Positions 25,427-34,700 of a stretch of 64,000 bases of DNA are shown here, in pieces (position 1 is the stretch's first letter; each line of letters begins with the position of its first letter). The notes below the pieces were generated by a model that was not told the DNA's origin, did no database searches, and saw only the letters and a program-made list of their open reading frames with translations. The stretch covers positions 682,001 through 746,000 of the forward strand of contig NZ_CP126241.1 in NCBI RefSeq assembly GCF_030142075.1. The letters run 5' to 3'. The DNA is from Arthrobacter sp. zg-Y20. GTDB lineage: Bacteria; Actinomycetota; Actinomycetes; Actinomycetales; Micrococcaceae. The position numbers were made by a program, and so were the translations under genes.

Positions 25427-25687
25427 TCAGCCGGCGTCGCCCGGCCGGTCCTCATCCAATCCGCCGTCCCGTTCCGCGTCCCGTGGGTCGCCAGACGCGG
25501 GCACCGTACCCGCGGCATGTGTGCCCTGGTCATCGCGGATGTTGCCGGCGGAGTGGGCCTTGTGGCCCGGAGTGCGGGGTTCGCCGGTGGGGCCGGGCTG
25601 GGGCGCGCTGGGACCGAGCGGATCTTTGGCGCCGTTCGCCGGTCCCTCCGCATCTGCCCGGCCGTGTTCAAGGGGTTCGCGAGCCAT
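25427..25687 (-). CDS. Small hydrophilic hypothetical protein
   Basis: An 86-residue protein rich in Gly, Pro, Asp, Glu, Arg and Ala with no hydrophobic segment, likely intrinsically disordered. The ATG is preceded by AAGGAAGGACCCCTC, a good ribosome-binding site. It begins 27 bp downstream of the HAD phosphatase gene on the same strand, so co-transcription is likely. Composition resembles stress-type small disordered proteins of Arthrobacter-like bacteria, but no family is recognised. Support rests on the start site and spacing rather than homology. Confidence 0.55.
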   Translation of the reverse strand: MAREPLEHGRADAEGPANGAKDPLGPSAPQPGPTGEPRTPGHKAHSAGNIRDDQGTHAAGTVPASGDPRDAERDGGLDEDRPGDAG

Positions 25688-25713
25688 GAGGGGTCCTTCC
25701 TTGGCTGGGGGGC

Positions 25714-26403
25714 TTAGTCCTGGAGCAAGGTGCGCAGGAGGCTGTTCTCCAGGTCCGCAAGCAGTGCCCGGGGGTTCTCATAGATTTCTTCGGCTCCTGC
25801 TTCGAGCAGTTCGGCTTCGCTGGTGCCGCCGCAGGTGAGGCCGATGGTGGGAATGGAAAGCTTGCCCGCTGCCTTCACGTCCCACACCGAGTCACCCACA
25901 AAAACGGTATTTGCCGCTTCCAGTCCGCCGGACTCCAAAGCTGCTTCCAGAATGTCGGGGGAGGGTTTGCTGGCTTCGGCATCCCCGGAGCTGGTCGCAC
26001 CGCTGATGGCCGAATCGGCGTCGATGACGGTGCGCAGGAACTTTAGTTCAGCTTCGGATGCTGACGAGGCCAGGACTACGGTGAGGTCCTTATCCGCGCA
26101 GGCCTTCAGGAGGTCGCTGGCACCGTCGAAGGAACGCAGTGCGGGCCACCACGTAGAGAAAATGGCGCCGTGTGTGGCGTCCATTTTTTCGTCCTCGTCC
26201 TTGTTGCGGTCCTCGCCCAGCAGATGTTCCACGAGCTTGTCCCCGCCCATGCCGATGGCCCGGTGAATGGCGGACATGGGCACATCGTGCTCCATTCGGC
26301 GGAAGGCCTGCCACCAGCAAACCGCGTGCAGGTAGTTGGAATCCACCAGGGTTCCGTCCACATCAAAAAGGACGCCCCGTTTGCCGTTAGCCGAACTGCC
26401 CAT
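25714..26403 (-). CDS. HAD family hydrolase (phosphatase-like)
   Basis: A 229-residue haloacid dehalogenase-superfamily protein. Motif I is VLFDVDGTLVDSNYLHAVCWW near residue 12 with both catalytic aspartates. Motif II is VVLASSASEAELKFL near 114 and motif IV reads TVFVGDSVWDVKAAGKL near 166. The cap inserted after motif I is the helical type seen in beta-phosphoglucomutase and phosphoglycolate phosphatase relatives. It probably dephosphorylates or isomerises a small phosphosugar. ATG 26403 follows GGAGGCGGCAGG. It leads a likely two-gene unit with the small disordered protein. Confidence 0.9.
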   Translation of the reverse strand: MGSSANGKRGVLFDVDGTLVDSNYLHAVCWWQAFRRMEHDVPMSAIHRAIGMGGDKLVEHLLGEDRNKDEDEKMDATHGAIFSTWWPALRSFDGASDLLKACADKDLTVVLASSASEAELKFLRTVIDADSAISGATSSGDAEASKPSPDILEAALESGGLEAANTVFVGDSVWDVKAAGKLSIPTIGLTCGGTSEAELLEAGAEEIYENPRALLADLENSLLRTLLQD

Positions 26404-26451
26404 GCCTGCCGCCTCCGTAGTACTGGTTGCTGTAGATGTCTGTGGTCGAGT

Positions 26452-26913
26452 CTAGTGCCGTGTCTCGGGGCTCGGGGCCGGTGCTGCCCCCGGCGGGCCC
26501 AGAAAACGGCGCAATTGCTGCTCCAGGACACTCCGGTCACGGAGTTCGCACTCCCAGACCACCAGGGCCTCCCAGCCGGCCGCTGCCAGCCGGTCCCGTG
26601 CTGCGGCGTCGCGCTCCACGGTCCGGTTCCGCTTGGCCGCCCAGAACTCGCTGTTGGTTTGCGGAGCGTGCCGGCCGGCCGGGCAGGAGTGGAAATGCCA
26701 GAAGCAGCCGTTGACGAACAGGACTTTGCGGCGCCCGGCGAACACCAGGTCCGGCTTGCCGGGAAGGCGTGTTTGGCCGAATCTGCCGTGCAGCCGGAAC
26801 CGGTAGCCGGCGGCGTGCAGGAGGCTGCGCACCAGCAGCTCGGGCTTGGTGTTTTTGCTGCGGATGCGCGACATATTGCGGCTGCGCTGTTCGGGGCTGA
26901 CGGTATCGGCCAT
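26452..26913 (-). CDS. vsr: Very short patch repair (Vsr) endonuclease
   Basis: A 153-residue Vsr endonuclease, which nicks at T:G mismatches formed by deamination of 5-methylcytosine. Diagnostic segments are MSRIRSKNTKPE near residue 14, LPGKPDLVFAGRRKVLFVNGCFWHFHSCPAG near 49-79 and TNSEFWAAKRNRTVERDAAARDRL. Asp in the PDLVF motif and the His/Cys cluster fit the active-site and zinc-binding residues. These enzymes usually sit next to a C5 cytosine methyltransferase; none is seen nearby, so it is solitary here. The C-terminal 15 residues are a Pro/Ala-rich extension. Divergent from the YegP-like gene. Confidence 0.93.
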   Translation of the reverse strand: MADTVSPEQRSRNMSRIRSKNTKPELLVRSLLHAAGYRFRLHGRFGQTRLPGKPDLVFAGRRKVLFVNGCFWHFHSCPAGRHAPQTNSEFWAAKRNRTVERDAAARDRLAAAGWEALVVWECELRDRSVLEQQLRRFLGPPGAAPAPSPETRH

Positions 26914-27040
26914 GGTTCCAGTGTAGGAACCGGTTTCAGTTTGGTTTCAGGCTACGCGGATTTAGGGGAGGGGGAGTTGTAAAGCCCTAAGGTGGCTTAC
27001 TATTAGAGGCACTGATAGACCCCTTACAAGGAGGTAAGTG

Positions 27041-27277
27041 ATGTCGGGCTACTTTAAGCTGGTGGACGCCCACGAAGGCAGCTACCGGATCAAGCTCATT
27101 TCCGGCGACGGAACGTTGATGGCTGTGTCCACCACCTTTGACACAAAGCAGGACGCAGCGGCAGGAATTGCGCAGCTGCGGGAAATTGCCGGAACGGGCC
27201 CCGTGGTGGACCAGAGCCATGATGCAGATGTGCTGGACGCTGCGAAGAACTCAGGACGCAAGGCAGCGGCGAGCTAA
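27041..27277 (+). CDS. YegP-like DUF1508 protein
   Basis: A 78-residue single-repeat DUF1508/YegP-type protein: MSGYFKLVDAHEGSYRIKLISGDG...VSTTFDTKQDAAAGIAQLREIA. The fold is a small beta-rich unit with one helix, and its function is unknown, though related proteins respond to stress. ATG 27041 lies 6 bases after a perfect AAGGAGG. An overlapping GTG one codon earlier is less likely. The transcript ends in a strong 17-bp hairpin at 27286. Confidence 0.85.
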   Translation: MSGYFKLVDAHEGSYRIKLISGDGTLMAVSTTFDTKQDAAAGIAQLREIAGTGPVVDQSHDADVLDAAKNSGRKAAAS

Positions 27278-27285
27278 GTCAACGA

Positions 27286-27345
27286 AGACACGGAACAGGC
27301 CCCTGCCCCTCCCCAAAAGGAGGTTCAAGGGCCTGTTCCGTGTCT
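27286..27345. terminator. Strong bidirectional terminator hairpin
   Basis: AGACACGGAACAGGCCC (27286-27302) pairs perfectly with GGGCCTGTTCCGTGTCT (27329-27345). The 26-base loop contains a second small stem, CCTCC/GGAGG, closing around CCAAAA. It lies between the convergent YegP-like gene and the 47-codon gene at 27358 and probably ends both transcripts. Confidence 0.8.
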
Positions 27346-27357
27346 AGGGTGTCCCGC

Positions 27358-27501
27358 TCAGCTCTGCCCTTCGTCGCCTTCGGCGGCTTCCTGGGAATGT
27401 TCGCGCTGTTCGTTCTGCTTCGTGCTGCTATCGCCCTCGGAGGCCTCCTGGCCGTGGGTCCGGTTGGAGTCCTTCTCCTCGTTGGCGCCCTGTTCGCTCA
27501 T
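27358..27501 (-). CDS. Small acidic hydrophilic protein (47 residues)
   Basis: A 47-codon gene encoding a Glu/Gln/Ser-rich protein with two imperfect repeats (GQEASEGDSSTKQNEQ and SQEAAEGDEGQS). The ATG follows GGAGAATCGC, a good ribosome-binding site, and the stop lies 12 bases before the bidirectional hairpin. The opposite strand reads as a hydrophobic protein, but its start lies within the terminator, so this strand is preferred. Predicted to be disordered and cytosolic; function unknown. Confidence 0.55.
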   Translation of the reverse strand: MSEQGANEEKDSNRTHGQEASEGDSSTKQNEQREHSQEAAEGDEGQS

Positions 27502-27682
27502 GCGATTCTCCACTTCTTCCACAGCCGGCACCGGCAGTCGCCGGTTCTCCTAGGAGCGGCCCTACCGTCCAGTCTAAGAACCCCGGTACGGATGCAACAG
27601 GCCGTGCCCGTGCGGTGCGTCCCATGAGGGCGCCGGACACCGTGCCAAGCAATGCTGGCCTGTACCGGGTGCTGCCGGTAGC

Positions 27683-29362
27683 GTGAGCCGGATGCAGCCA
27701 AAAGACGCAGACGTCATTGTTGTTGGTGCCGGACTTGCCGGCCTGGTAGCCACCGCTGAACTGGTGGATGCCGGGCGCACGGTGATCCTGGTGGAACAGG
27801 AAGGCCAACAGAGCATAGGCGGACAGGCCTGGTGGTCCTTCGGCGGCCTGTTCCTGGTGAACTCGCCCGAGCAGCGCCGGCTCCGTGTACGGGATTCCGT
27901 GGAACTGGCCTGGCAGGACTGGCAGGGCACCGCCGGCTTTGACCGCGAGGAAGACTTCTGGCCGCGTAAGTGGGCCGAGGCCTATGTGCATTTCGCGGCA
28001 GGGGAGAAACGGGCCTGGCTGCAGCAGATGGGGCACCGGCTGTTTCCCGTGGTCGGTTGGGCCGAGCGCGGCGGGTACGGTGCCAGCGGGCCGGGCAACT
28101 CGGTGCCGCGCTTCCACATCACCTGGGGGACCGGGCCGGGAATCACCGCGCCGTTCGAGGCCAAGGTGCGCGACGGCGTCGAACGCGGCCTGGTGCGCCT
28201 GGCGTTCCGGCACCGGCTCGATGACCTTGTCCTCACCGGCGGCGCCGTGACCGGTGTGCGCGGCACAGTGTTGGAACCAACGACGGCGGAGCGGGGCACT
28301 GCGTCCTCCCGGGCAGCCGTGGGGGATTTTGAGTTCAGCGCATCCGCAGTGGTGCTTACTACCGGCGGGATCGGCGGGGACCACGACGCCGTCCGGGCAG
28401 CATGGCCGGACCGGATGGGACCGGCACCGAAGAACATGCTCAGCGGCGTGCCCGAACATGTGGACGGGCGCGGGATCGGCATTGCGCAGGCGGCCGGCGG
28501 GCGGGTGATCAACCCGGACCGGATGTGGCATTACGTGGAAGGCATCCGCAACTGGAATCCGGTGTGGAAAAACCACGGCATCCGGATCCTTCCCGGCCCC
28601 TCGTCACTGTGGCTGGATGCGGCCGGGGACCGGCTGCCCGTGCCGCTTTTCCCGGGGTTTGACACCTTGGGGACCTTGGAACACCTGCGCCGCACGGGCT
28701 CCGACTACAGCTGGTTCATCCTTAACAAGGCCATCATCCGCAAGGAATTCGCCCTCTCCGGTTCCGAACAGAACCCGGATCTGACGGGAAAGTCCATTCG
28801 GGATGTGCTGAAGCGGGCCACAGCCGGAGTGCCGGCCCCGGTCCAGGCCTTCCTTGACCATGGGGAGGACTTCATTACCGCCAATTCCGTGGAGGAGCTG
28901 GTGGCGGGAATGAATATGCTGGCCAAGGATTCCTCCGCACAGGGCGAGGCGCCCCAACTTTCCGCGGACGCGGTCCGGCGTGAAATCGAGGCCCGTGACC
29001 GGGAGATCCGGAATCCCTTCAGCAAGGATTCGCAGGTGACGGCCATTCGCGGGGCCCGCACCTATCTGGGTGACCGCCTGATCCGCACGGCCGCACCGCA
29101 CCGGATCCTGGACCCCAAGGCCGGGCCCCTGATTGCCGTACGGCTGTCGGTGCTGACCCGCAAGACCCTTGGCGGGCTGCAAACCGATCTGGAGTCGCGG
29201 GTGCTGGGCCAGGACGGCGCGCCGGTTCCGGGGTTGTTCGCAGCTGGGGAGGCCGCCGGCTTCGGTGGCGGCGGAATGCATGGGTACCGGTCCCTGGAGG
29301 GGACGTTCCTGGGCGGTTGCCTCTTTAGCGGCAGAGCTGCCGGGCGGGCTGCCGCCGGGTAG
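27683..29362 (+). CDS. FAD-binding dehydrogenase (fumarate reductase/KstD-like)
   Basis: A 559-residue flavoprotein of the FAD_binding_2 family. It has an N-terminal dinucleotide fold VIVVGAGLAGLVATAELVDAG near residue 11 and a GGQAWWSFGGLFLV flavin-contact segment near 46. The long capping domain (about 130-460) is followed by the closing motif VPGLFAAGEAAGFGGGGMHGYRSLEGTFLGGCLFSGR near 515-550. This group is related to 3-ketosteroid delta-1-dehydrogenase and fumarate reductase and is usually annotated only as FAD-binding dehydrogenase. GTG 27683 is used; ATG 27692 is an alternative. It stands alone, without steroid-catabolism neighbours, so a steroid role is not supported. Confidence 0.88.
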   Translation: MSRMQPKDADVIVVGAGLAGLVATAELVDAGRTVILVEQEGQQSIGGQAWWSFGGLFLVNSPEQRRLRVRDSVELAWQDWQGTAGFDREEDFWPRKWAEAYVHFAAGEKRAWLQQMGHRLFPVVGWAERGGYGASGPGNSVPRFHITWGTGPGITAPFEAKVRDGVERGLVRLAFRHRLDDLVLTGGAVTGVRGTVLEPTTAERGTASSRAAVGDFEFSASAVVLTTGGIGGDHDAVRAAWPDRMGPAPKNMLSGVPEHVDGRGIGIAQAAGGRVINPDRMWHYVEGIRNWNPVWKNHGIRILPGPSSLWLDAAGDRLPVPLFPGFDTLGTLEHLRRTGSDYSWFILNKAIIRKEFALSGSEQNPDLTGKSIRDVLKRATAGVPAPVQAFLDHGEDFITANSVEELVAGMNMLAKDSSAQGEAPQLSADAVRREIEARDREIRNPFSKDSQVTAIRGARTYLGDRLIRTAAPHRILDPKAGPLIAVRLSVLTRKTLGGLQTDLESRVLGQDGAPVPGLFAAGEAAGFGGGGMHGYRSLEGTFLGGCLFSGRAAGRAAAG

Positions 29363-29446
29363 CTGCCGGGCCTCCGTCGGCATCGGTACCGGACTGCCAA
29401 GGCGCCACCCGGAGGAATAAGTGGTGTCGGACCGGGGTTGACCACT

Positions 29447-29462
29447 ACATGCAAACGCATGT
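29447..29462. promoter_or_regulatory. ACATGC/GCATGT inverted repeat before FMN reductase
   Basis: ACATGC, a 4-base spacer AAAC, and GCATGT form a 16-bp inverted repeat ending just before the GGAGGAGG ribosome-binding site of the FMN reductase gene. It could be an operator or a small leader hairpin that affects translation. Confidence 0.35.
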
Positions 29463-29475
29463 GGAGGAGGACCGG

Positions 29476-30159
29476 ATGGTTGATCTTGTTGTGGTTTCGG
29501 GTGGCTTGGGCGTTCCGTCCTCGTCACGGATGCTTGCCGATTCCCTGGCTCAGGCGGCACGGGAGGAGATCGAAGCACGGGGCCGTCAGGTGACGGTCTC
29601 CACATTCGAACTCCGCGAATACGCCGTTGATATAGCCAACTCCATGGTCACCGGTTATGCGCCGCCAAAATTGGAAGCCCTGATCAGCAAGCTGGTGGCC
29701 GCAGACGCGGTCGTGGCAGTGACGCCGGTCTTTACGGCGTCCATGAGCGGGCTCTTCAAGTCCTTCTTCGACGTCATCGACAACAAATCCCTGGACGGCA
29801 AACCGGTCCTCATTGCGGCCACCGGCGGCAGCGCCCGGCATTCCATGGTGCTGGATTACTCCATGCGGCCGATGTTCAGCTACCTGCGGGCACGGGTTGT
29901 CCCCACGGGTGTTTATGCCGCCCCCGGGGACTGGGGTGCAGGCGAAGCAGGTGCCGGGCCCCTGGATGACCGGGTGCGCCGTGCCGCAGGGGAACTTGCC
30001 GCGCTGATGGGGAACGTCCCCGGAGGTACGGCCCAGCAGTCCGGGAACTCACAGCCTTCCCCGGTCTCCCAGCCGGCTCCCTCCCCGCGCGAAACCGCCC
30101 AGCAGTTGCCGGCGTCGCTGCCGTTCGAAGAGATGCTCGCGCAGATCCAGCGCAAGTAA
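29476..30159 (+). CDS. NADPH-dependent FMN reductase (CE1759 type)
   Basis: A 227-residue flavodoxin-fold reductase. The FMN phosphate loop is VVSGGLGVPSSSRMLAD near residue 6, the central strand AVVAVTPVFTASMSGLFKSFFDV lies near 83, and ATGGSARHSMVLDYSMRPMFSYLRA near 115 completes the flavin site. Relatives from Corynebacterium-Arthrobacter-type bacteria are annotated as CE1759 family FMN reductases that supply reduced flavin to monooxygenases. ATG 29476 follows GGAGGAGG. The C-terminal 45 residues are a Pro/Gln/Ser-rich tail. No flavin monooxygenase partner is adjacent. Confidence 0.88.
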   Translation: MVDLVVVSGGLGVPSSSRMLADSLAQAAREEIEARGRQVTVSTFELREYAVDIANSMVTGYAPPKLEALISKLVAADAVVAVTPVFTASMSGLFKSFFDVIDNKSLDGKPVLIAATGGSARHSMVLDYSMRPMFSYLRARVVPTGVYAAPGDWGAGEAGAGPLDDRVRRAAGELAALMGNVPGGTAQQSGNSQPSPVSQPAPSPRETAQQLPASLPFEEMLAQIQRK

Positions 30160-30184
30160 ACCGTTCGGGACCGCAAACCGATCC

Positions 30185-30209
30185 GGCACCTGCCGGGGCG
30201 GTAGGTGCC
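30185..30209 (+). terminator. Hairpin after FMN reductase gene
   Basis: GGCACCT at 30185-30191 pairs with AGGTGCC at 30203-30209, with further weak pairing inside. It lies 25 bases after the stop of the FMN reductase gene. There is no clear T-run, so termination efficiency is uncertain. Confidence 0.4.
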
Positions 30210-30257
30210 GCGCCTATACTTCTGGGACTGTCAGCTCACGCGGAACGGGGTCCGTTC

Positions 30258-31175
30258 ATGGAACCGAGCGTTGTTATCCTTCCGGAACCGAGGGACTACC
30301 TGGTCAATGCCGTGCAGGCCGGCGGCGGAGTGGTTGCACCGCTCTCGGAGGCAACCAGGGGGCTGGTCCTGACCGAAGGGCTGTCCCAGGATGCCCTGGA
30401 AACGGTCTTGGCCGAGCATCCCGGCATAACGTGGATACAGCTTCCCCTGGCCGGGGTGGACCAGTACGAGGACCTGATGCAGCGCAACCCCGACCGCCAG
30501 TGGACCAGCGGCAAGGGTGCGTTCGGCCAGCCGGTGGGGGAGTTCGCCCTGGCGCTGGTCCTGGCCCTGCTGCGATCTGTGGATACCTTTGCCCGGGCGC
30601 AGAGCTGGGGCAAGCCGCAGGGCACCTCGCTGCACGGAAAACGCGTGGTGATTGTGGGGGCCGGAGGTGTGGGCAGGGAAATCCTTCGGCTGGTGTCGGC
30701 GTTCACCGAACACATCACCATGGTCCGCGCGCACCGCCAGCCGGTACCGGGGGCGGAGAAAACCGTCACCGACGAGGGTTTGGACGATGCCCTGCGGGAA
30801 GCCGATGTCCTGGTGCTCGCAGCACCCATGACGGCAGGAACCGAGCATCTGCTGGACGCCCGGCGGTTGGCCCTGCTGCGGCCCGATGCGTTCCTGGTGA
30901 ACATCGCCCGCGGCCCGCTGGTGGAAACCGCGGCACTGGTTACCGCCCTGGCGGAAGGGAAACTTGCCGGGGCGGCACTGGATGTCACTGATCCGCAGCC
31001 GCTGCCGGACGGGCATCCCCTCTGGTCCGAACCCCGGGCTTTGATCACGCCGCATACCGGGGAAACACAGGACATGATCCGTCCGCTGTTCACTGCCCGG
31101 GTGGAGCGCAACGTACGGAACTTGGCGGCGGGGTTTGTCTTGGAGGGACTGGTGGACGTCCGCGCCGGTTACTAG
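30258..31175 (+). CDS. D-2-hydroxyacid dehydrogenase family protein
   Basis: A 305-residue NAD(P)-dependent dehydrogenase of the D-isomer 2-hydroxyacid family. The nucleotide-binding motif is VVIVGAGGVGREILRL near residue 131. The catalytic Arg lies in LVNIARGPLVETAALV near 213, and the catalytic His in LITPHTGETQDM near 260. The N-terminal catalytic domain is short and variable. It probably reduces a 2-oxoacid or oxidises a 2-hydroxyacid; substrate is not evident. ATG 30258 follows GGAACGGGG, and a TATACT -10-like element lies about 45 bp upstream. Confidence 0.88.
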   Translation: MEPSVVILPEPRDYLVNAVQAGGGVVAPLSEATRGLVLTEGLSQDALETVLAEHPGITWIQLPLAGVDQYEDLMQRNPDRQWTSGKGAFGQPVGEFALALVLALLRSVDTFARAQSWGKPQGTSLHGKRVVIVGAGGVGREILRLVSAFTEHITMVRAHRQPVPGAEKTVTDEGLDDALREADVLVLAAPMTAGTEHLLDARRLALLRPDAFLVNIARGPLVETAALVTALAEGKLAGAALDVTDPQPLPDGHPLWSEPRALITPHTGETQDMIRPLFTARVERNVRNLAAGFVLEGLVDVRAGY

Positions 31176-31210
31176 GAACGCACGCTGCTAGGAGCGAATG
31201 TCCGCCGGAC

Positions 31211-31663
31211 TCAGGTATCCACCCTCGGCCCGGAGGCGACGTCGCCGTCCCAGCCCAGGTTCCGGGCCATCCGTTGCAGCACTGCCAGCAGGGCGGTGTA
31301 TTCCTCGGCGGCGATATCCTCCGTCATCAGCTGCCGGATCCGGTCCACGGCGCCGCGCAGGTTCTCCAAGCTGCGGCTGCCCAGATCGGTGAGCTGGTAC
31401 TGGCCGTCCTCAAGTGCCACCCAGCCGGACTCGCGCAGTTCTTCAATGAGTTCTTCGGAAGTGCCGGCCTCCACGGCAGGGAAAAACGGCCGCAAACCGT
31501 CCGACAGCTGTTTCTGGGTGGCCGGGCCATCCACCAGCAGGTTCATCATCTGCCACTGCCGGCGGGTGACGCCGTGCTCTTCGAAGCTGGCACCGAACTG
31601 GTCATCAACCAGCTGGTCGACAAGCTTGAGCCAGAATCCGATGGGACGCTCCTGAGTGGCCAT
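31211..31663 (-). CDS. MarR family transcriptional regulator
   Basis: A winged-helix regulator of about 150 residues. The HTH region covers about 30-90 with VTRRQWQMMNLLVDGPATQKQLSDGL, but the recognition helix and wing are degenerate compared with classic MarR proteins (ESGWVALEDGQYQLTDLGSR). ATG 31663 is chosen; a TTG at 31678 is an alternative start. It is convergent with the hydroxyacid dehydrogenase gene and stands downstream of nothing obvious, so its target is unknown. No operator-like palindrome is apparent next to it. Confidence 0.82.
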   Translation of the reverse strand: MATQERPIGFWLKLVDQLVDDQFGASFEEHGVTRRQWQMMNLLVDGPATQKQLSDGLRPFFPAVEAGTSEELIEELRESGWVALEDGQYQLTDLGSRSLENLRGAVDRIRQLMTEDIAAEEYTALLAVLQRMARNLGWDGDVASGPRVDT

Positions 31664-31727
31664 CACTCCACTGTACAAATCAATGCCCGTCCCGGGAAGG
31701 ACATGGGGCGGCCGGGGACCGCAGCAC

Positions 31728-34700
31728 CTATTGCAGCAGAGCCCGGATGTCCTCGGCTGTGAGCGCTGAACTGAAAACGGCGTCGTCGTCCATCACCGAG
31801 GTGAACAGCTTCGCCTTCTGCTCCTTCAGCGCCATCACCTTCTCCTCGATGGTGTCCCGGGCGACCATCCGGTAGACCATGACATTGTTTTTCTGCCCGA
31901 TCCGGTGGGTGCGGTCCACGGCCTGGGACTCGGCTGCAGGATTCCACCAGGGATCGAGCAGGAAAACGTAGTCCGCCTCGGTCAGGTTCAGGCCGAACCC
32001 GCCTGCCTTGAGGCTGATCAGGAACACAGGTGCCTCGCCCTCCTTGAAGGAGGCAATCACGTCGGCACGGTTGCGGGTGGAGCCGTCCAGATAGGCGTAT
32101 TTAATGCCTGCCTCACCCAGCCGTTCCGCTGCCTTCTTCAAGAAGGAGGTGAACTGGCTGAAGATCAGCGCACGGTGGCCTTCAGCGGTAATGTCGTTGA
32201 GCTGCTCGAACAGCACATCCAGTTTGGCTGACGGGATGCCCTCGTATTCCTCCTCCACCAGGGAGGCATCCAGGCTCAGCATGCGCAGCAGGGTCAGGGA
32301 GCGGAAAACGATCATCCGGTTCCGGTCCATGTCCTGGATCAGCCCCATGAGTTTCTGGCGTTCGCGCTGCAGATGCGTCTCGTAGATCTTCCGGTGTTTG
32401 GGGTGCAGTTCCACTTCCAGGACCTGTTCCTGCTTCTCGGGCAGGTCCTTGGCGACTGCTTCCTTGGTACGGCGCATCAGCAGCGGCCGGATCCGGCTGC
32501 GCAGCCGGGCCAGCAGGTCGGGGCTGTCACCGCGCTCGATGGGCCGCTGGTATTCATCCGCGAACTTGCGCGCGGACGGGAACAGGCCCGGGGCCACAAT
32601 GGCGAACAGTCCCCACAGTTCCATCAGGTTGTTTTCCATGGGCGTGCCGGTGATGGCCAGCTTGAACGGCGCCGGCAGGTCCCGGGCACACTGGTGCACG
32701 CGGGTTACGCGGTTCTTCACGAACTGCGCCTCATCCAGGATCAGCCCGTCCCATTCGGTCTTCCGATAGGCGGCGAAGTCCAGCCGGAACACGGCATAGG
32801 AGGTGATGACGACGTCGGCGCCCGCCACCACCTCGGCCAGCGGCACCTTGGACTTGGCAGTGGTGTCGCCCACGGTGACTACCTTCAGGCCCGGCGTGAA
32901 CCGCGCCGCTTCGGATGCCCAGTTGGGCACCACCGAGGTGGGGGCAACCACCAGGAACGGACGGACCGGCTGCCGGTCCTCCTGCTCCCGGGATTGCTTT
33001 TCCCGGGCGTGGGCCAGCAGGGCCAGGGTCTGCAGGGTTTTGCCCAGGCCCATGTCGTCGGCGAGGATGCCGCCCAGGCCGTGGTCCCAGAGGAACGCGA
33101 GCCAGTTGAATCCTTCATGCTGGTACGGGCGCAGGTCCGCCTGCAGCCCCGCCGGCAGCGGCACCGGGTCCACGCTCTTCAGGTCCAGCAGGGCGGACAC
33201 CGATTCCCGCCAAGCTGCGGCTTCCTCGGTTTCTTCCGCGAGCTCTTCCAGCTCCGCCCACAGCCCGGCCTGGTAGCGGCTGATCCCCAGTTCCCCGGTG
33301 TCCCATTCCTGCAGTCCCTGCGCCTCGTTGATCAGGGCATGCAGGTGCTCGAACTCTGGGCGGTCCAGGGACAGGTAGGTGCGGTCCACCAGCAGGAGCT
33401 TGGTTTTGCCCTGCGCGATGGCCTTGAAGATATCCGCGAACGGCACCAGCCGGCCTTCCACAGTGACCATCACGGCCAGGTCGAACCAGTCCCGGCGTTC
33501 AGTTTCCACGGTGGTGATTTTCAGCTTGGGTGCTTCGAGCAATTCCCGGTAGTCCGGGCGTTCGCCGAAGACGTCCACCCGCAGGCCCTCGACCTTTTCC
33601 AGGTCGGGAAGGACATGCTCGGTGAATTCCGCGGCTTCGATGCCGCGCAGGGTGCGGTTCCGCGGCACTGCGGACATGGTGCTGCCGGCTTCTGCCAGCA
33701 GCGCACCTTCGGCGGGGATGTCGCGGTAGGTGGTGTCGGCGTCGTCCGCCGCTGCGGCTTTGCCGGTGAGCGGCAGCCGGGTCACGGTGCTGCCGTGCCG
33801 GTATTCCCACTCCCAGCCCAGCACCAGTTCATCGTCGGCGCCGAATGACGCCGACAGGACCAGCACCGGCGGAGATATTTCCGGGAACTCCACGGACTCG
33901 TCGCTGCTGGTGACGGGCAGGACCTGCCGCAGCCGCGGATAGAACTTCTCCAAAAATACCGGTGCGTCGGCTTTGGGAACCGTGACGGGAGCACCCTGCA
34001 GGAGCAGGCCCTTGTCCTGTTCGGTCAGGGTTTTGGCGGTGGGCGCCAGCGTGACGGTGTTCTGCGCGGATCGGACGTAGATGCCGTGGCTGCCGATGAT
34101 GCCGGCGGCTTCCAGGGGAACCGGAGTGCCGTCGATTTCCAGGGTGGGCAGCAGCCGCAGCGGAGCCGGTGTATCGCCGCCGGCCGCACGGACGTCCAGA
34201 GACAGTACGGCCAGTTTGCCCACCCGGATGTCCATGTCTTTCTTGCTGCCCACAAACGGGATCCCCAGCCGTGAAGCTTCCTCCAGAAGCTGCCAGAGCA
34301 GGGGATTGGCGAAGTCGTCCAGGTACAGCCAGGAGTCGTTCTGCCCGAAGTAGCTCACGCCGTTGGAGCGGTGCAGGGCCGGGAACTGGGAGAACCAGCG
34401 GTGCTGGTCCGGGTCCAGCCGCAGGCCGTAAGTCTGATAGCTGATGTTGCTCCAGGCCAGGTTGTTCTTGACCCAGTTGCCCTTGGTATTGCGCACAACC
34501 GGCCGGACCCCGAGGCGGAAGGGAGTGGCCCGGTGCCGGCTGCGCGGCGCCGGCGCACCCCAGCGCGAATCAGCAGCCGCCACTACGTTGCGCAATTCAA
34601 ATTGCAGTGCCAGCGGAGTGGTCTCGGCAGGCCGTGCTGCTCCGGCCAGGTCCGCGTCAATGAGGGTCTGCAGCGACTGCTGCCAGGCCGGGACGGACGG

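Noticed and set aside
27340-27627. Plus-strand 95-codon hydrophobic frame
   Set aside because: Its start lies inside the terminator hairpin. The minus strand has a better ribosome-binding site and stops just before the hairpin. Kept as an alternative to test.
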